DNA from: Bacteroidales bacterium UBA4231
GTDB lineage: Bacteria > Bacteroidota > Bacteroidia > Bacteroidales > UBA932
Direction: 5' to 3'
Assembly: GCA_002396335.1 (NCBI GenBank)
Contig: DGXN01000005.1
Span: forward strand, 1-61,465
Length of the DNA: 61,465 nucleotides
Positions 35,138-42,838 of the stretch are shown one piece after another; the first letter of the stretch is position 1, and every line of letters starts with the position of its first letter. The notes beneath the pieces are model-generated. The model searched no databases and had not been told where the DNA came from. It worked only from the letters and a program-made list of their open reading frames with translations. The position numbers and the translations under genes were made by a program.

Positions 35138-35254
35138 GAATCAGGGTGTCTCTTTCTGAACCGTCGCTTCGCGACCCTTCCCAGCTAGAGGCTGGGCCCC
35201 TCCCTCTTACACGGCCGAGGGTGGCCATGGGTTCAGAAAGAGACACCCTGATTC
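35138..35254. repeat. 117-bp element bounded by perfect 25-bp inverted repeats
   Basis: The left arm (35138-35162, starting GAATCAGGGTG) and right arm (35230-35254, ending CACCCTGATTC) are exact inverted copies of 25 bp. The 67-bp interior holds three smaller hairpins: GTCGC/GCGAC (35163-35175), CCCAGC/GCTGGG (35180-35196) and GGCC/GGCC near 35214-35225. There is no T run and no TAnnTTTG in either orientation. It begins 7 bases after the dnaN stop and its right end touches an alternative ATG (35255) of the next gene. Confidence 0.85.
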
Positions 35255-35278
35255 ATGCCAGTACCATACTACTGCATT

Positions 35279-36172
35279 ATGGAATTGAATTTAGAGAGAC
35301 CGCTGCTGTTTTTTGACATCGAAAGCACGGGATTGAATATTGCCACGGACTGTATCTGTGAGCTGAGTTTTGTAAAGGTGCTGCCCGGTGGGGAGACGCG
35401 TATCAAGACCTGGCGCTTCAAGCCGTGGGACTATGCGGCCCAGCGGCAGTATCCCATCCATCCGCAGGCATCGGCCGTAAACGGGATCAAGGATGAGGAC
35501 CTCGCCGGCTGCCCCCGCTTCTGCGACTGCGTGGACGAGGTTATCTCCTGGCTCCAGGATGCGGACCTGGCCGGTTTCAACTCCGCCAAGTTCGACCTCC
35601 CCATGCTGGCTGAGGAAATCGAACGCGTCCGTGTCTATATGCAAAAGGACCTGGACATTGACCTTCACGCCAAGCTCATGGTAGACGTCCAGAACATCTA
35701 TCATTTCATGGAGCCGCGGAACCTGAAGGCCGCCTACCGTTTCTATTGCGGCGGCGAAGATTTCGAGAATGCCCACACCGCCGAGGCCGACACACTGGCC
35801 ACCTACGAGGTCCTGAAAGGGCAGCTGGACATGTATCCGGACAAACTCAAGAACGACGTCCAGTTCCTCTCTTCCGTCGCCGGACGTCCCCGCACCGTGG
35901 ATTATGCCGGAAGGCTCCTCCTGGGCGAAAACGGCGAGCCTGTCATCAGTTTCGGCAAACACAAAGGGAAGACGGCCCGGGAAGTGTGGAACACCGAACC
36001 GTCCTACTTCTCCTGGATCGAAGGCGGCGACTTCACCCTGGACACCAAACGCCAGTTCGCCACCCTGAAAGCCCGTTTCCAGAAAGAGCGGAAAGAGGCA
36101 TTAAACAGACCAGCCACCACAGACGAACTGCAGGGGCTGGCCAGTAAATTCAATAACGGGAAACTGTTCTAG
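35279..36172 (+). CDS. DEDDh 3'-5' exonuclease (DnaQ-like)
   Basis: Exonuclease of the epsilon/RNase T-like family. ExoI is FDIESTGLN (Asp-Glu), ExoII lies in DLAGFNSAKFDLPML (Asp), ExoIII is HTAEADTLAT (His, Asp), so all catalytic residues are present. C-terminal to the nuclease (residues about 200-297) is a short domain with ISFGKHKGKTAREVWNTEPSYFSWI, a motif I know from other DnaQ-like and DUF3820 proteins. The start MELNLERPLLFFDIES puts ExoI near the N-terminus; an upstream in-frame ATG at 35255 abuts the inverted-repeat element. Its stop overlaps the convergent TonB-domain gene in CTAG. Confidence 0.92.
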   Translation: MELNLERPLLFFDIESTGLNIATDCICELSFVKVLPGGETRIKTWRFKPWDYAAQRQYPIHPQASAVNGIKDEDLAGCPRFCDCVDEVISWLQDADLAGFNSAKFDLPMLAEEIERVRVYMQKDLDIDLHAKLMVDVQNIYHFMEPRNLKAAYRFYCGGEDFENAHTAEADTLATYEVLKGQLDMYPDKLKNDVQFLSSVAGRPRTVDYAGRLLLGENGEPVISFGKHKGKTAREVWNTEPSYFSWIEGGDFTLDTKRQFATLKARFQKERKEALNRPATTDELQGLASKFNNGKLF

Positions 36173-36753
36173 TTCAGTTTGAACACCACCGGGAACGTAT
36201 AATTGACAGCCACGGGGATACCGTTCTGGTTGCCGGGAGTCCATGCAGGGGATTCACTCACCACGCGGACGGCCTCGTTGTCCAGCACTTCGCTGACACC
36301 CTTGAGCACTTTCACGTCCTTCACCTCACCTTCCTTGTTGACGGTGAACTGGAGGATGACCTTACCCTGGGTACCTTCGTCGATAGCCTGCTGAGGATAT
36401 TTGATATTCTCGTTCACCCACTGGGCGAAGTCGTTGGCGTCGCCACCGTTGAAGGCGGGCTTGTTTTCCACGGCTGCAAACGGAATCACGGCATCCGGGT
36501 TCTTCTTGAGGGTTTCTTCAATGGATTCGAGGAGTTCACCGGACTGGGCGGCGGAGAGTTTCTCCACGGCGTCACGGATGTCCACATCTTCGGCGGCTTC
36601 GATGGCCTCGATGGCCTGGTCAATGCCTTCGGCTGCGGTGGCAGCCACTTCTTCTGCGGCGGCGTCCGCGGCCTGGGCCTTCTTGGAACCGTTGCCTTTG
36701 CAGCCCACCATGAGGATGGCGGCAGCTGCCATCAGAACATAAACTTTACGCAT
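36169..36753 (-). CDS. Lipoprotein with TonB C-terminal domain
   Basis: The C-terminal half (about residues 95-194) is a TonB_C domain with FAQWVNENIKYPQQAIDEGTQGKVILQFTVNKEGEV and the AWTPGNQNGIPVAVNYTFPVVF strand. TonB proteins normally have an uncleaved N-terminal helix, but here the N-terminus reads MRKVYVLMAAAAILMVGC with a lipobox, so it is a predicted lipoprotein. An Ala/Glu-rich helical linker (about 28-65) joins the two. No ExbB/ExbD genes are adjacent. It may be an envelope protein using a TonB_C fold for contacts rather than an energy transducer. Confidence 0.85.
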   Translation of the reverse strand: MRKVYVLMAAAAILMVGCKGNGSKKAQAADAAAEEVAATAAEGIDQAIEAIEAAEDVDIRDAVEKLSAAQSGELLESIEETLKKNPDAVIPFAAVENKPAFNGGDANDFAQWVNENIKYPQQAIDEGTQGKVILQFTVNKEGEVKDVKVLKGVSEVLDNEAVRVVSESPAWTPGNQNGIPVAVNYTFPVVFKLN

Positions 36754-36791
36754 AATTATTAAGTATTTATTGGTTAGTAAGCCGATTTTTG

Positions 36792-36799
36792 CAAAATTA
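36792..36799 (-). promoter_or_regulatory. Predicted -7 box for the TonB-domain lipoprotein gene
   Basis: TAATTTTG on the minus strand, 39 bases before the ATG at 36753. The -33 region is TTGA at about 20-21 bases. Confidence 0.5.
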
Positions 36800-36816
36800 C
36801 AAAATCTTTCGCAAAC

Positions 36817-37917
36817 TTATTCAACCTCAACGTAATAATTTAATTTCTCCGGGCTGCCCTTGAAGATGCTTACCAGGTCTTCGAGCACAAGGTCCGGACG
36901 GACGGGACCGGTTTCCCAAAAGCGGTTGCCGCCGCCGGGGGTCGCCTGCGCCGTATTGTTCCAGACCGGTTTGTCCAGTACGGGGAAATGGGCGAAGAGC
37001 GGGTGGACGGCCCGCAGCTGTTCTTTGCTGGAACACCAGCCGGGGTGAAGCCAGCAGTCGGCCTCCTGGGCATAGCGAAAGGCGGTTTCGAGGTCGATGA
37101 CGGACGATTCCTGCCGGCCGGGGACCGCTCCGAGAAGCTCGCCGCCGGCGTCATGAATGAGCCGCGTCATATAATTCTCGCCACCCGGGATGAACCACTG
37201 CTCCGCGTACGGAATGTTGATGAGCACCTTCCGGCTCTGCACCGGCTGTACCAGGGAGAGGTAGCGGTCCAGGACGGCGGAGAAGACGGAATCAGCCTCG
37301 GAGAGCTTTCCGGTGAGGGCGCCGAAGAGTTTCACGTACTCCGCGCGAGCCAGCGGATGGCTTTCCAGGTGCTCGGACAAGACGACGGTCCGGATGCCCA
37401 GTTCCCGGAGTTTCTGCAAGTACGGCGGCTCTGCGGAGGAGACCGCATAAGTCAGGAAAAGATCCGGGCGGGCACGGAGAACAGCCTCGTAGTCGAGGGC
37501 CGCATCGTACCCGACTTCCACTGCATGCACCTTTGTATTGCCGATATAGCGCAGTCCGGAGATGCCCACGGCCGCATCGTCGGCCCCGATGGCTTCCAGG
37601 AAGCCTATATAGGAGCTGGACATACAGATGAGCCTGCGGAAAGGGCCACGGAGGGTGTCAGCGCTCCCCCGCGGGCTCAGGACCACGACGCTGGAATCCG
37701 GAAGAAGTTTAAACCAGCGGGCATACTCCATCCCGCTTTCCTTCTGGGCTGCCGGACCGGCACACGCCACGGCCAGCCATGTCGACACACAAAGCACAGC
37801 CAGAAGCCGATTCTTTGTCAACACGGCAAGGAAACCGCCGGTTTTGGCGGAAACAGCGGCCGTGTTGACACGCAGAGTGCCAAACAAAGCCCTTATTCTG
37901 TCAACACGGCAACGCAT
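36817..37917 (-). CDS. ABC transporter substrate-binding lipoprotein, BtuF/FepB-like
   Basis: Periplasmic-binding-protein fold for cobalamin or a metal chelate (366 residues from ATG 37917). Two lobes are seen: YIGFLEAIGADDAAVGISGLRYI and LRARPDLFLTYAVSS in the first, PVQSRKVLINIPYAEQWFIPGGENYMTRLIHDAGGELL in the second. A lipobox is at LAVAC (Cys52), so the signal peptide is unusually long if 37917 is the start. GTG 37824 or TTG 37821 would give MLTKNRLLAVLCVSTWLAVAC, a standard lipoprotein signal. The ATG 37917 is one base after the receptor stop. No BtuC/BtuD genes follow. Cobalamin specificity is inferred from the upstream riboswitch. Confidence 0.83.
   Translation of the reverse strand: MRCRVDRIRALFGTLRVNTAAVSAKTGGFLAVLTKNRLLAVLCVSTWLAVACAGPAAQKESGMEYARWFKLLPDSSVVVLSPRGSADTLRGPFRRLICMSSSYIGFLEAIGADDAAVGISGLRYIGNTKVHAVEVGYDAALDYEAVLRARPDLFLTYAVSSAEPPYLQKLRELGIRTVVLSEHLESHPLARAEYVKLFGALTGKLSEADSVFSAVLDRYLSLVQPVQSRKVLINIPYAEQWFIPGGENYMTRLIHDAGGELLGAVPGRQESSVIDLETAFRYAQEADCWLHPGWCSSKEQLRAVHPLFAHFPVLDKPVWNNTAQATPGGGNRFWETGPVRPDLVLEDLVSIFKGSPEKLNYYVEVE
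37816..37912. repeat. Three-copy repeat able to form two alternative hairpins at the btuB-btuF junction
   Basis: A 14-bp direct repeat (TGTCAACACGGCAA on the plus strand) occurs at 37816-37829 and 37899-37912. Between them at 37859-37870 is GCCGTGTTGACA, an inverted copy. In the transcript the middle copy can pair with either outer copy over 12 bp but not both. Between the middle copy and the copy nearest the lipobox sits another small hairpin (CCGCC/GGCGG, 37835-37850). The outer copy at 37816 contains the alternative GTG/TTG start codons. Confidence 0.8.
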
Positions 37918-37918
37918 A

Positions 37919-39700
37919 TTAGAAGCTGAGACGGATTCCGCCCATGAAGTTTCGACCGGGAACAGGATAGCCGGAGACAATCTCGTATCGGCAGTCCAGG
38001 ACATTGCGGGCCTGGGCGAACAGCCCGATGCCCACGCCGCCCAGCGTGAAATCCTTCGAAAGACTCACATCCAGCGCATTCCAGTCGGGCATTTCGCCGG
38101 CGGCGTCGCGGCGGCCGGAGCGGAGGTTCCATACGGCGCCCAGCTGCCAGCCGTTCCAGCCCAGGCGGCCGTCTACGGAAAGCGTATGGCGGGCCACGTA
38201 GGGAATCTGCTGGTCAAAGGTATAGCTGTCCGGCGTCTTGTCCAGGGCCTTCTGGAAGCCGTAGCGGGCAGTCAGCGAGGCTGTCCAACTGCCTCGGGCA
38301 TAGTCTGTGCCCGCGAGGACGTCGGCCCCGAAAGCCTGCACTTTGCCCACGTTGAAGGGCAGCCAGATGTTGGGATCCGCCACCGTAGGGGCCGACACGA
38401 TCTTGTTCGCGAGCCAGTTATAGTACCCGTCCACACGAAGCTTCGGCGTCCAGGCTCCCGCTTTGCGCTGGAAATCCACGCCCAGGTCCGTGAGCCAGGC
38501 ATCCTCCGGTTTCAGGTCCGGATTGCCGTAACCGGGATAATAGAGTTCGTTGAAGGTGGGCGTCCGGAAAGCTCTGCGGCCAAAAGCCACCAGGTCAAGC
38601 CCTTCCACAAGCGTGAGACGCAGGTCGGCCGACGGAGAGACGCTGTTCCAGGCCGCCCCGTTTGAGTCAAACACGCCGGCATATTCCACGGCCAGATTGG
38701 CCTTGAGCCGGCTGAAACGGAAGGCCGATGCCGCCGCCACCACTGTCTCCAGCCGGTTCTCAGTATACAGGGTGGAGGCAAGGCCGGCGAGCGACAGGTC
38801 TGCCGCCAGGGACAGTTCCCACCAGGGTTTGACCCGGAACTTGTGGGCACTGCTCAGCTGGAACTCCGTCTGCCGGTAGTCGGTATTGCCCCACTCGCTC
38901 TGGTAGAAGAGCTTGTCAAAGGCGGTTTTTCCGCTCAGGTGAAGCGTATACACCGGGCCGAAGTGCCTTCTCAGGAGGAACTGGCCCAGGACATTGCGGT
39001 CCTGCTGCCGGTCGGCGGAGGGCCAGGAAAGACTGCCGGGAGTGCCGCGGTCCGCACCGTTGTAGTAGACCTTGGCATGGAAATCGCCCTCTTCCAGAAG
39101 GCCGAAGAGGTCCACGCCCGTGCGGAGCTGCTTCAGGTCATTGTTGGTGCGGAGCGTTCCGTCCTGCAGCGGGAAATCCCCCCGGGTCAGGGTCCCGCCT
39201 ACGCTGGCGGAAAGACTCCAGCGGTCGCTCAGGCGCCCGTTCAGCCGGCCGTACGGCAGCCAGGTCCCGAAGGAACCGTAAGCGAGTCGAACCTCGCCGG
39301 ATACCGGGGCATCCCCGAAGACGGGACGGGCGGTCATGAAGGAAAGGCTGTTCTGGGCATAGTCGGCCACCACGGCGCCTGTGGATGCGAGATCCAGCAT
39401 GCCCAGGTCGGCCTGGCCGGACTGAATATTCTTAACCCGGACTCCGTCGATAAAAAGGGAGGTATGGGCGCTGCCGAAGCCGCGGAGGCTCACGGACTTG
39501 AGGCCGGCGAGAGAGCCGTAATCCCCTACATACAAGCCGGGAAGAAGATTCAAAGTGGAGGTGATGTCTCCGGAGGGAGAAACCCGGAGCGTGTCGGTCC
39601 GGGAGATGACGAGGCCGCGGTCGGCCACGACGGTGGCGGCCTCCAGCGAGTCGGGCACGGCTGCAAAGAGCGACGCCCCTACGAGAAGTGAGAAAAGCAT
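37919..39700 (-). CDS. TonB-dependent outer-membrane receptor, BtuB-like
   Basis: Outer-membrane beta-barrel receptor (593 residues). Signal peptide about 1-14. A plug domain (about 25-130) begins with a TonB-box-like TVVADRG segment and contains LNLLPGLYVGDYGSLAGLKSVSLRG and TSLFIDGVRV. The barrel follows, with GRRAFRTPTFNELYYPGYGNPDLKPEDAW, a block conserved in TonB-dependent receptors, and ends GGIRLSF, with the usual terminal Phe. It lacks a SusC-type N-terminal extension. A cobalamin riboswitch in its leader identifies the likely ligand as vitamin B12 or a relative. Confidence 0.9.
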   Translation of the reverse strand: MLFSLLVGASLFAAVPDSLEAATVVADRGLVISRTDTLRVSPSGDITSTLNLLPGLYVGDYGSLAGLKSVSLRGFGSAHTSLFIDGVRVKNIQSGQADLGMLDLASTGAVVADYAQNSLSFMTARPVFGDAPVSGEVRLAYGSFGTWLPYGRLNGRLSDRWSLSASVGGTLTRGDFPLQDGTLRTNNDLKQLRTGVDLFGLLEEGDFHAKVYYNGADRGTPGSLSWPSADRQQDRNVLGQFLLRRHFGPVYTLHLSGKTAFDKLFYQSEWGNTDYRQTEFQLSSAHKFRVKPWWELSLAADLSLAGLASTLYTENRLETVVAAASAFRFSRLKANLAVEYAGVFDSNGAAWNSVSPSADLRLTLVEGLDLVAFGRRAFRTPTFNELYYPGYGNPDLKPEDAWLTDLGVDFQRKAGAWTPKLRVDGYYNWLANKIVSAPTVADPNIWLPFNVGKVQAFGADVLAGTDYARGSWTASLTARYGFQKALDKTPDSYTFDQQIPYVARHTLSVDGRLGWNGWQLGAVWNLRSGRRDAAGEMPDWNALDVSLSKDFTLGGVGIGLFAQARNVLDCRYEIVSGYPVPGRNFMGGIRLSF

Positions 39701-39749
39701 TTTGATGCGTTTATACCGGAACTTGCCCCCGAGTCCCTACGTTAAACTT

Positions 39750-39935
39750 GACAGGGGCAGGTCTTCTGACTGAGTCCCGGCAAGGCCGCCTTCTCGGTGC
39801 GTCTGGCCCGGTCTGACCGGGCATCTCACCAATGGCATCGAGGCCTTCCGTTCAAGGACATCACAGCTGCGGGCACAGTTCCGGATTGGCACCGGCTTCC
39901 CTATTGAGGCTGAAAAACAGCGCACCTCTGTCCGG
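39750..39935 (-). promoter_or_regulatory. Cobalamin (AdoCbl) riboswitch upstream of the BtuB-like gene
   Basis: On the minus strand the core GGGAAGCCGGTGCCAATCC (near 39901-39882) is followed by CTGTGCCCGCAGCTGTGA. Further on is the B12 box GTCAGAAGACCTGCC (39771-39757). These match the conserved cobalamin-riboswitch elements in order. Downstream, GCCCC in the B12 box region can pair with GGGGC at 39725-39730, a candidate expression-platform stem before the receptor ATG. High cobalamin would be expected to repress the receptor. Confidence 0.92.
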
Positions 39936-39938
39936 GGA

Positions 39939-39970
39939 CAAAGGTACGCAAAAGATCGCAGACGGGCAAG
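39939..39970 (-). promoter_or_regulatory. Predicted promoter of the riboswitch-btuB transcript
   Basis: -7 box TACCTTTG (39946-39939) with CTTG at 39970-39967, 20 bases upstream, on the minus strand. The -33 box abuts the stop codon of the acetylesterase gene. Transcription would start just before the riboswitch. Confidence 0.6.
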
Positions 39971-39971
39971 G

Positions 39972-41414
39972 CTATTTTTCGGGCCAATTGTCCGTACGGA
40001 AGGGCGGAAGAGGGATTCCGTAATCCGTAACCACGTTGGCACCTTCCGGCCAGTTGCGGAACGCATAGCGCACGGCCACAGGGGCGGGGACATCGGGCGA
40101 AGATACCACGATATCGCTGCTGCCCCACTCGATCCGGGCCTGAGCGGGATGCCAGACGCGGTCCTCGCCCGCGATTTCGAAACCGCCGGGCACAAGCCTC
40201 TCCGACGGGCCGAACACGCGGAAGCAATTCCCCGAGCCGGCCACACCGTCAAAATGCAGGCGGACAGTCCCTTCTTCAATCTGCATGGACTTGTAAAGAG
40301 GCGTGGCAGGAAGGCCGCTGACGCCGTAATCCCGGGAAAGCGCAAGGTAAGCCAGCCGCTCCCCCACTTCCTTCTTGTAAGGAGGGTGGATGCAGTCCCT
40401 GTGGCCGACGTCGGTCGTGGGAGCCACACCGCTGAAAGGCAGCACGGAAGGGATGCGGTACTGCTGCTCAATCAGAAGCGGCAGTTTCCGGGAATCAGGC
40501 TCATCGTAGCTGTACGGGGCAATCTGGACCAGATAATAGGGCATGTCGGCCTTTCCCCAGAGGGTGCGCCACTCCTCCACCATGGCGCAGGTAAGGGCCA
40601 CATAATCGTCCGAATTGTCCAGGTTGGCTTCTCCCTGGTACCAGATGAAGCCGCGGGCCGCATAATGGCGCAAGGGATAGATCATTCCGTTAAAAAGCTG
40701 ACCGGCAGTGACCTCCATCCAGCGTTTGGCCTTGGAACGTTCCAGGTTGATACCGGGAAGCGCCTCCAGGGTACGGGTGCTGAGCCAGGCCTCGATGGGT
40801 GTCCCGCCCCAGTCCGTCGCAATAAGGCCGACAGGGACCTCCGGCATATAGCGGGAAAGCGTCTTGCCAAAATAGTAAGCCGCGGCGCTGAACCAGGCCA
40901 CATGCTCCGGCGTGCTGGTTTTCCAGGCGCCGCTGCAGTCCTCCTGCGGGGAATCCGCATTGTTCCGCGCCACGGTGAACATCCTCAGGAGCGGCGTGGA
41001 GGCGGCGTCGGAAATGGTTTCCAGGGCGCCTTCCACCCGCTGGTGCTCCCAGCCGGCGACAGGCATCTCCATATTGGACTGGCCGCTGCAGATCCAAACC
41101 TCGCCGACAAGGACATCCTTGAGTTCCAGGAAGTCGCCGTCGCTGATCCGGATGCTGTACGGGCCGCCGGCCTCCGGGGTGGCCACCGACACTTGCCAGC
41201 TTCCGTCCGCATGGGGCTTGCATCTGTATTTTTCCCCGTTCCAGGATGTCTGTACCGTTACAGCGGCGTTACGGTCCGTCGTTCCCCAGAGCTTCACCCG
41301 GGTATTGCGCTGCAAAACCATCCCGTCTCCAAGGACGGACGGGAGCGTCACCTTGGCACCTGCTCCGCAGCACAGCAGGAGCAGCACAAGGGTTATGATC
41401 CATTTCCTTCTCAT
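39972..41414 (-). CDS. Sialate O-acetylesterase-like SGNH esterase
   Basis: Secreted carbohydrate esterase (480 residues; signal peptide ending near CGAGA). The N-terminal beta-domain (about 20-95) is followed by the SGNH nucleophile block EVWICSGQSNMEMPVAGW (Ser near 116). FIWYQGEANLDNSDDY carries the conserved Gly/Asn-type region, and the catalytic DCIHPPYKKEVGERLA is the Asp-x-x-His block. In this operon it probably removes acetyl groups from mannan rather than from sialic acid. It is the last gene of the operon and overlaps the GH-A gene by ATGA. Confidence 0.88.
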   Translation of the reverse strand: MRRKWIITLVLLLLCCGAGAKVTLPSVLGDGMVLQRNTRVKLWGTTDRNAAVTVQTSWNGEKYRCKPHADGSWQVSVATPEAGGPYSIRISDGDFLELKDVLVGEVWICSGQSNMEMPVAGWEHQRVEGALETISDAASTPLLRMFTVARNNADSPQEDCSGAWKTSTPEHVAWFSAAAYYFGKTLSRYMPEVPVGLIATDWGGTPIEAWLSTRTLEALPGINLERSKAKRWMEVTAGQLFNGMIYPLRHYAARGFIWYQGEANLDNSDDYVALTCAMVEEWRTLWGKADMPYYLVQIAPYSYDEPDSRKLPLLIEQQYRIPSVLPFSGVAPTTDVGHRDCIHPPYKKEVGERLAYLALSRDYGVSGLPATPLYKSMQIEEGTVRLHFDGVAGSGNCFRVFGPSERLVPGGFEIAGEDRVWHPAQARIEWGSSDIVVSSPDVPAPVAVRYAFRNWPEGANVVTDYGIPLPPFRTDNWPEK

Positions 41415-42838
41415 TCTTTTGCAAAAATAGCAAAAGTATTGGCAGAAAGAGTCAGCGTCAGAACATCCGAGGCGGGAAGCGGGCTGGCGTCTTCCAATTT
41501 GTCGGTGAACAGCTGCAGGCTGTAGCCCTCACACGGCTCAGGAAGCCGGACGGAGAGTTCCACAGGCTGGTCCGACACGTTCACAAAGGCCAGGGAATAC
41601 GTCCCGGACGGGGTCCGGGCGGCGGTCGCAGACACGCCGTCAGGCAGGCTGGCTTCCAGTTTCAGGATCCGGCTGCCGGCAGGAAAATGCCTGCACATCA
41701 GGCTCCAGGTATAGTACCAGGGGCGGATTTCCTCCTGGGAAGGGTCGCCGAACACTTCGGCCCCGAGGATGTTCCACATGCCCCAGAGCTTGACATCCTC
41801 CGTCAGGCCGGAGTCGCCGTTGGAGTGCATGGCATCGTCCAGCATCCAGGCGGCCGCGCCGGAAAAGCCGGAATTCATGACGCTGCAGAGCATGACTGCC
41901 ATGTCCAGGGCATAGAACGTGTCATACACCAGCATGTTGCAGTCGCTTCCTTTGGTGAAAGGATGCCCCTCCACCCTCCTCCAGTATTCTTTCGCGAGGG
42001 AAGAGTCGGCCGGGTCGGAGAAATACTTGAAGCCGGCTTCGCCCAGGATAATGGGTTTGTCCGCCAGGGCCTTCATCTGCCTGAGCGTTTTCTCGAACTC
42101 CCCGCTTCTGACATACCGCTGTCCCGGATAGGCGTGCATGTCATAGATGCCGATTTCCGGGACTTCTTCCACGGTTGCCTTCAGCCAGCCGGCCGCATCG
42201 TAGGGCGATGCCGGATTCCGGTAGTCGATGACGGCATCGGGACCGGCCAGGGAAACGTTTTCCTTCAGCGCGGGGTATTTGTCCATTTCGGCCCGGAATC
42301 GGCGCACCATCTCTTTCCAGAAGGCAAAGTCGCCGTTGGAGGAGGCCCAGTTGCCGTCGGGCTCGTTGAAGATGACAAAATGCCGGATACAGTCGAAGCC
42401 CTGACCGTCCACCAGATAGTTCAGGTGCTTTACCGAGGCCTCCACCCACTCCTGGGAGCCTTTCATCTCCCAGGCAGGCGGGTTGTACTCGCCGTAGACA
42501 ACCATCACGCCCCTGCTCTGGCAGTAGGACAGCAGTTTCAGGAGCTTGTCGGCATGACGGGTGTCCTCGAAGCCGCTGCCGGTGTAATAGGTGAAGGGGC
42601 TGTTGATCATGCAGCGGACATACTGCGGTTTCATGTAGTCGAGCCGCGCATAGAGCGTATCCCAGTCGGCCTCCGTGAGGTCGTGACCCCAGGAAACGGC
42701 CTCGTCATAAGGGTCCCATTCCACGCCGTTTCCCAGGTAGCAGGGATTGATCACTTCCTGGCTTACGCGGACTTCGACGGGACGGGAACAGGCCACGGCA
42801 AACAGCATGGCGGCGGCGACAAGCGGATGGTTTTTCAT
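41411..42838 (-). CDS. Clan GH-A glycoside hydrolase lipoprotein
   Basis: Predicted outer-membrane or periplasmic lipoprotein (475 residues; lipobox AVAC, Cys17) with a (beta/alpha)8 glycosidase domain (about 30-380). The acid/base Glu is in FVIFNEPDG (E159) and the nucleophile Glu in PIILGEAGF (E267), the normal clan GH-A spacing. A C-terminal beta-sandwich of about 80 residues follows. I cannot place it in a numbered family by eye; GH5, GH30 and GH39 relatives are possible. In this locus a beta-mannosidase or endo-mannanase role is likely. Overlaps both neighbours by ATGA. Confidence 0.82.
   Translation of the reverse strand: MKNHPLVAAAMLFAVACSRPVEVRVSQEVINPCYLGNGVEWDPYDEAVSWGHDLTEADWDTLYARLDYMKPQYVRCMINSPFTYYTGSGFEDTRHADKLLKLLSYCQSRGVMVVYGEYNPPAWEMKGSQEWVEASVKHLNYLVDGQGFDCIRHFVIFNEPDGNWASSNGDFAFWKEMVRRFRAEMDKYPALKENVSLAGPDAVIDYRNPASPYDAAGWLKATVEEVPEIGIYDMHAYPGQRYVRSGEFEKTLRQMKALADKPIILGEAGFKYFSDPADSSLAKEYWRRVEGHPFTKGSDCNMLVYDTFYALDMAVMLCSVMNSGFSGAAAWMLDDAMHSNGDSGLTEDVKLWGMWNILGAEVFGDPSQEEIRPWYYTWSLMCRHFPAGSRILKLEASLPDGVSATAARTPSGTYSLAFVNVSDQPVELSVRLPEPCEGYSLQLFTDKLEDASPLPASDVLTLTLSANTFAIFAKE

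Noticed and set aside
35163..35229. Phase-variable promoter inside the 25-bp inverted repeats
   Set aside because: No TAnnTTTG box is present in either orientation and no recombinase gene is nearby; kept only as a weak alternative in the findings.
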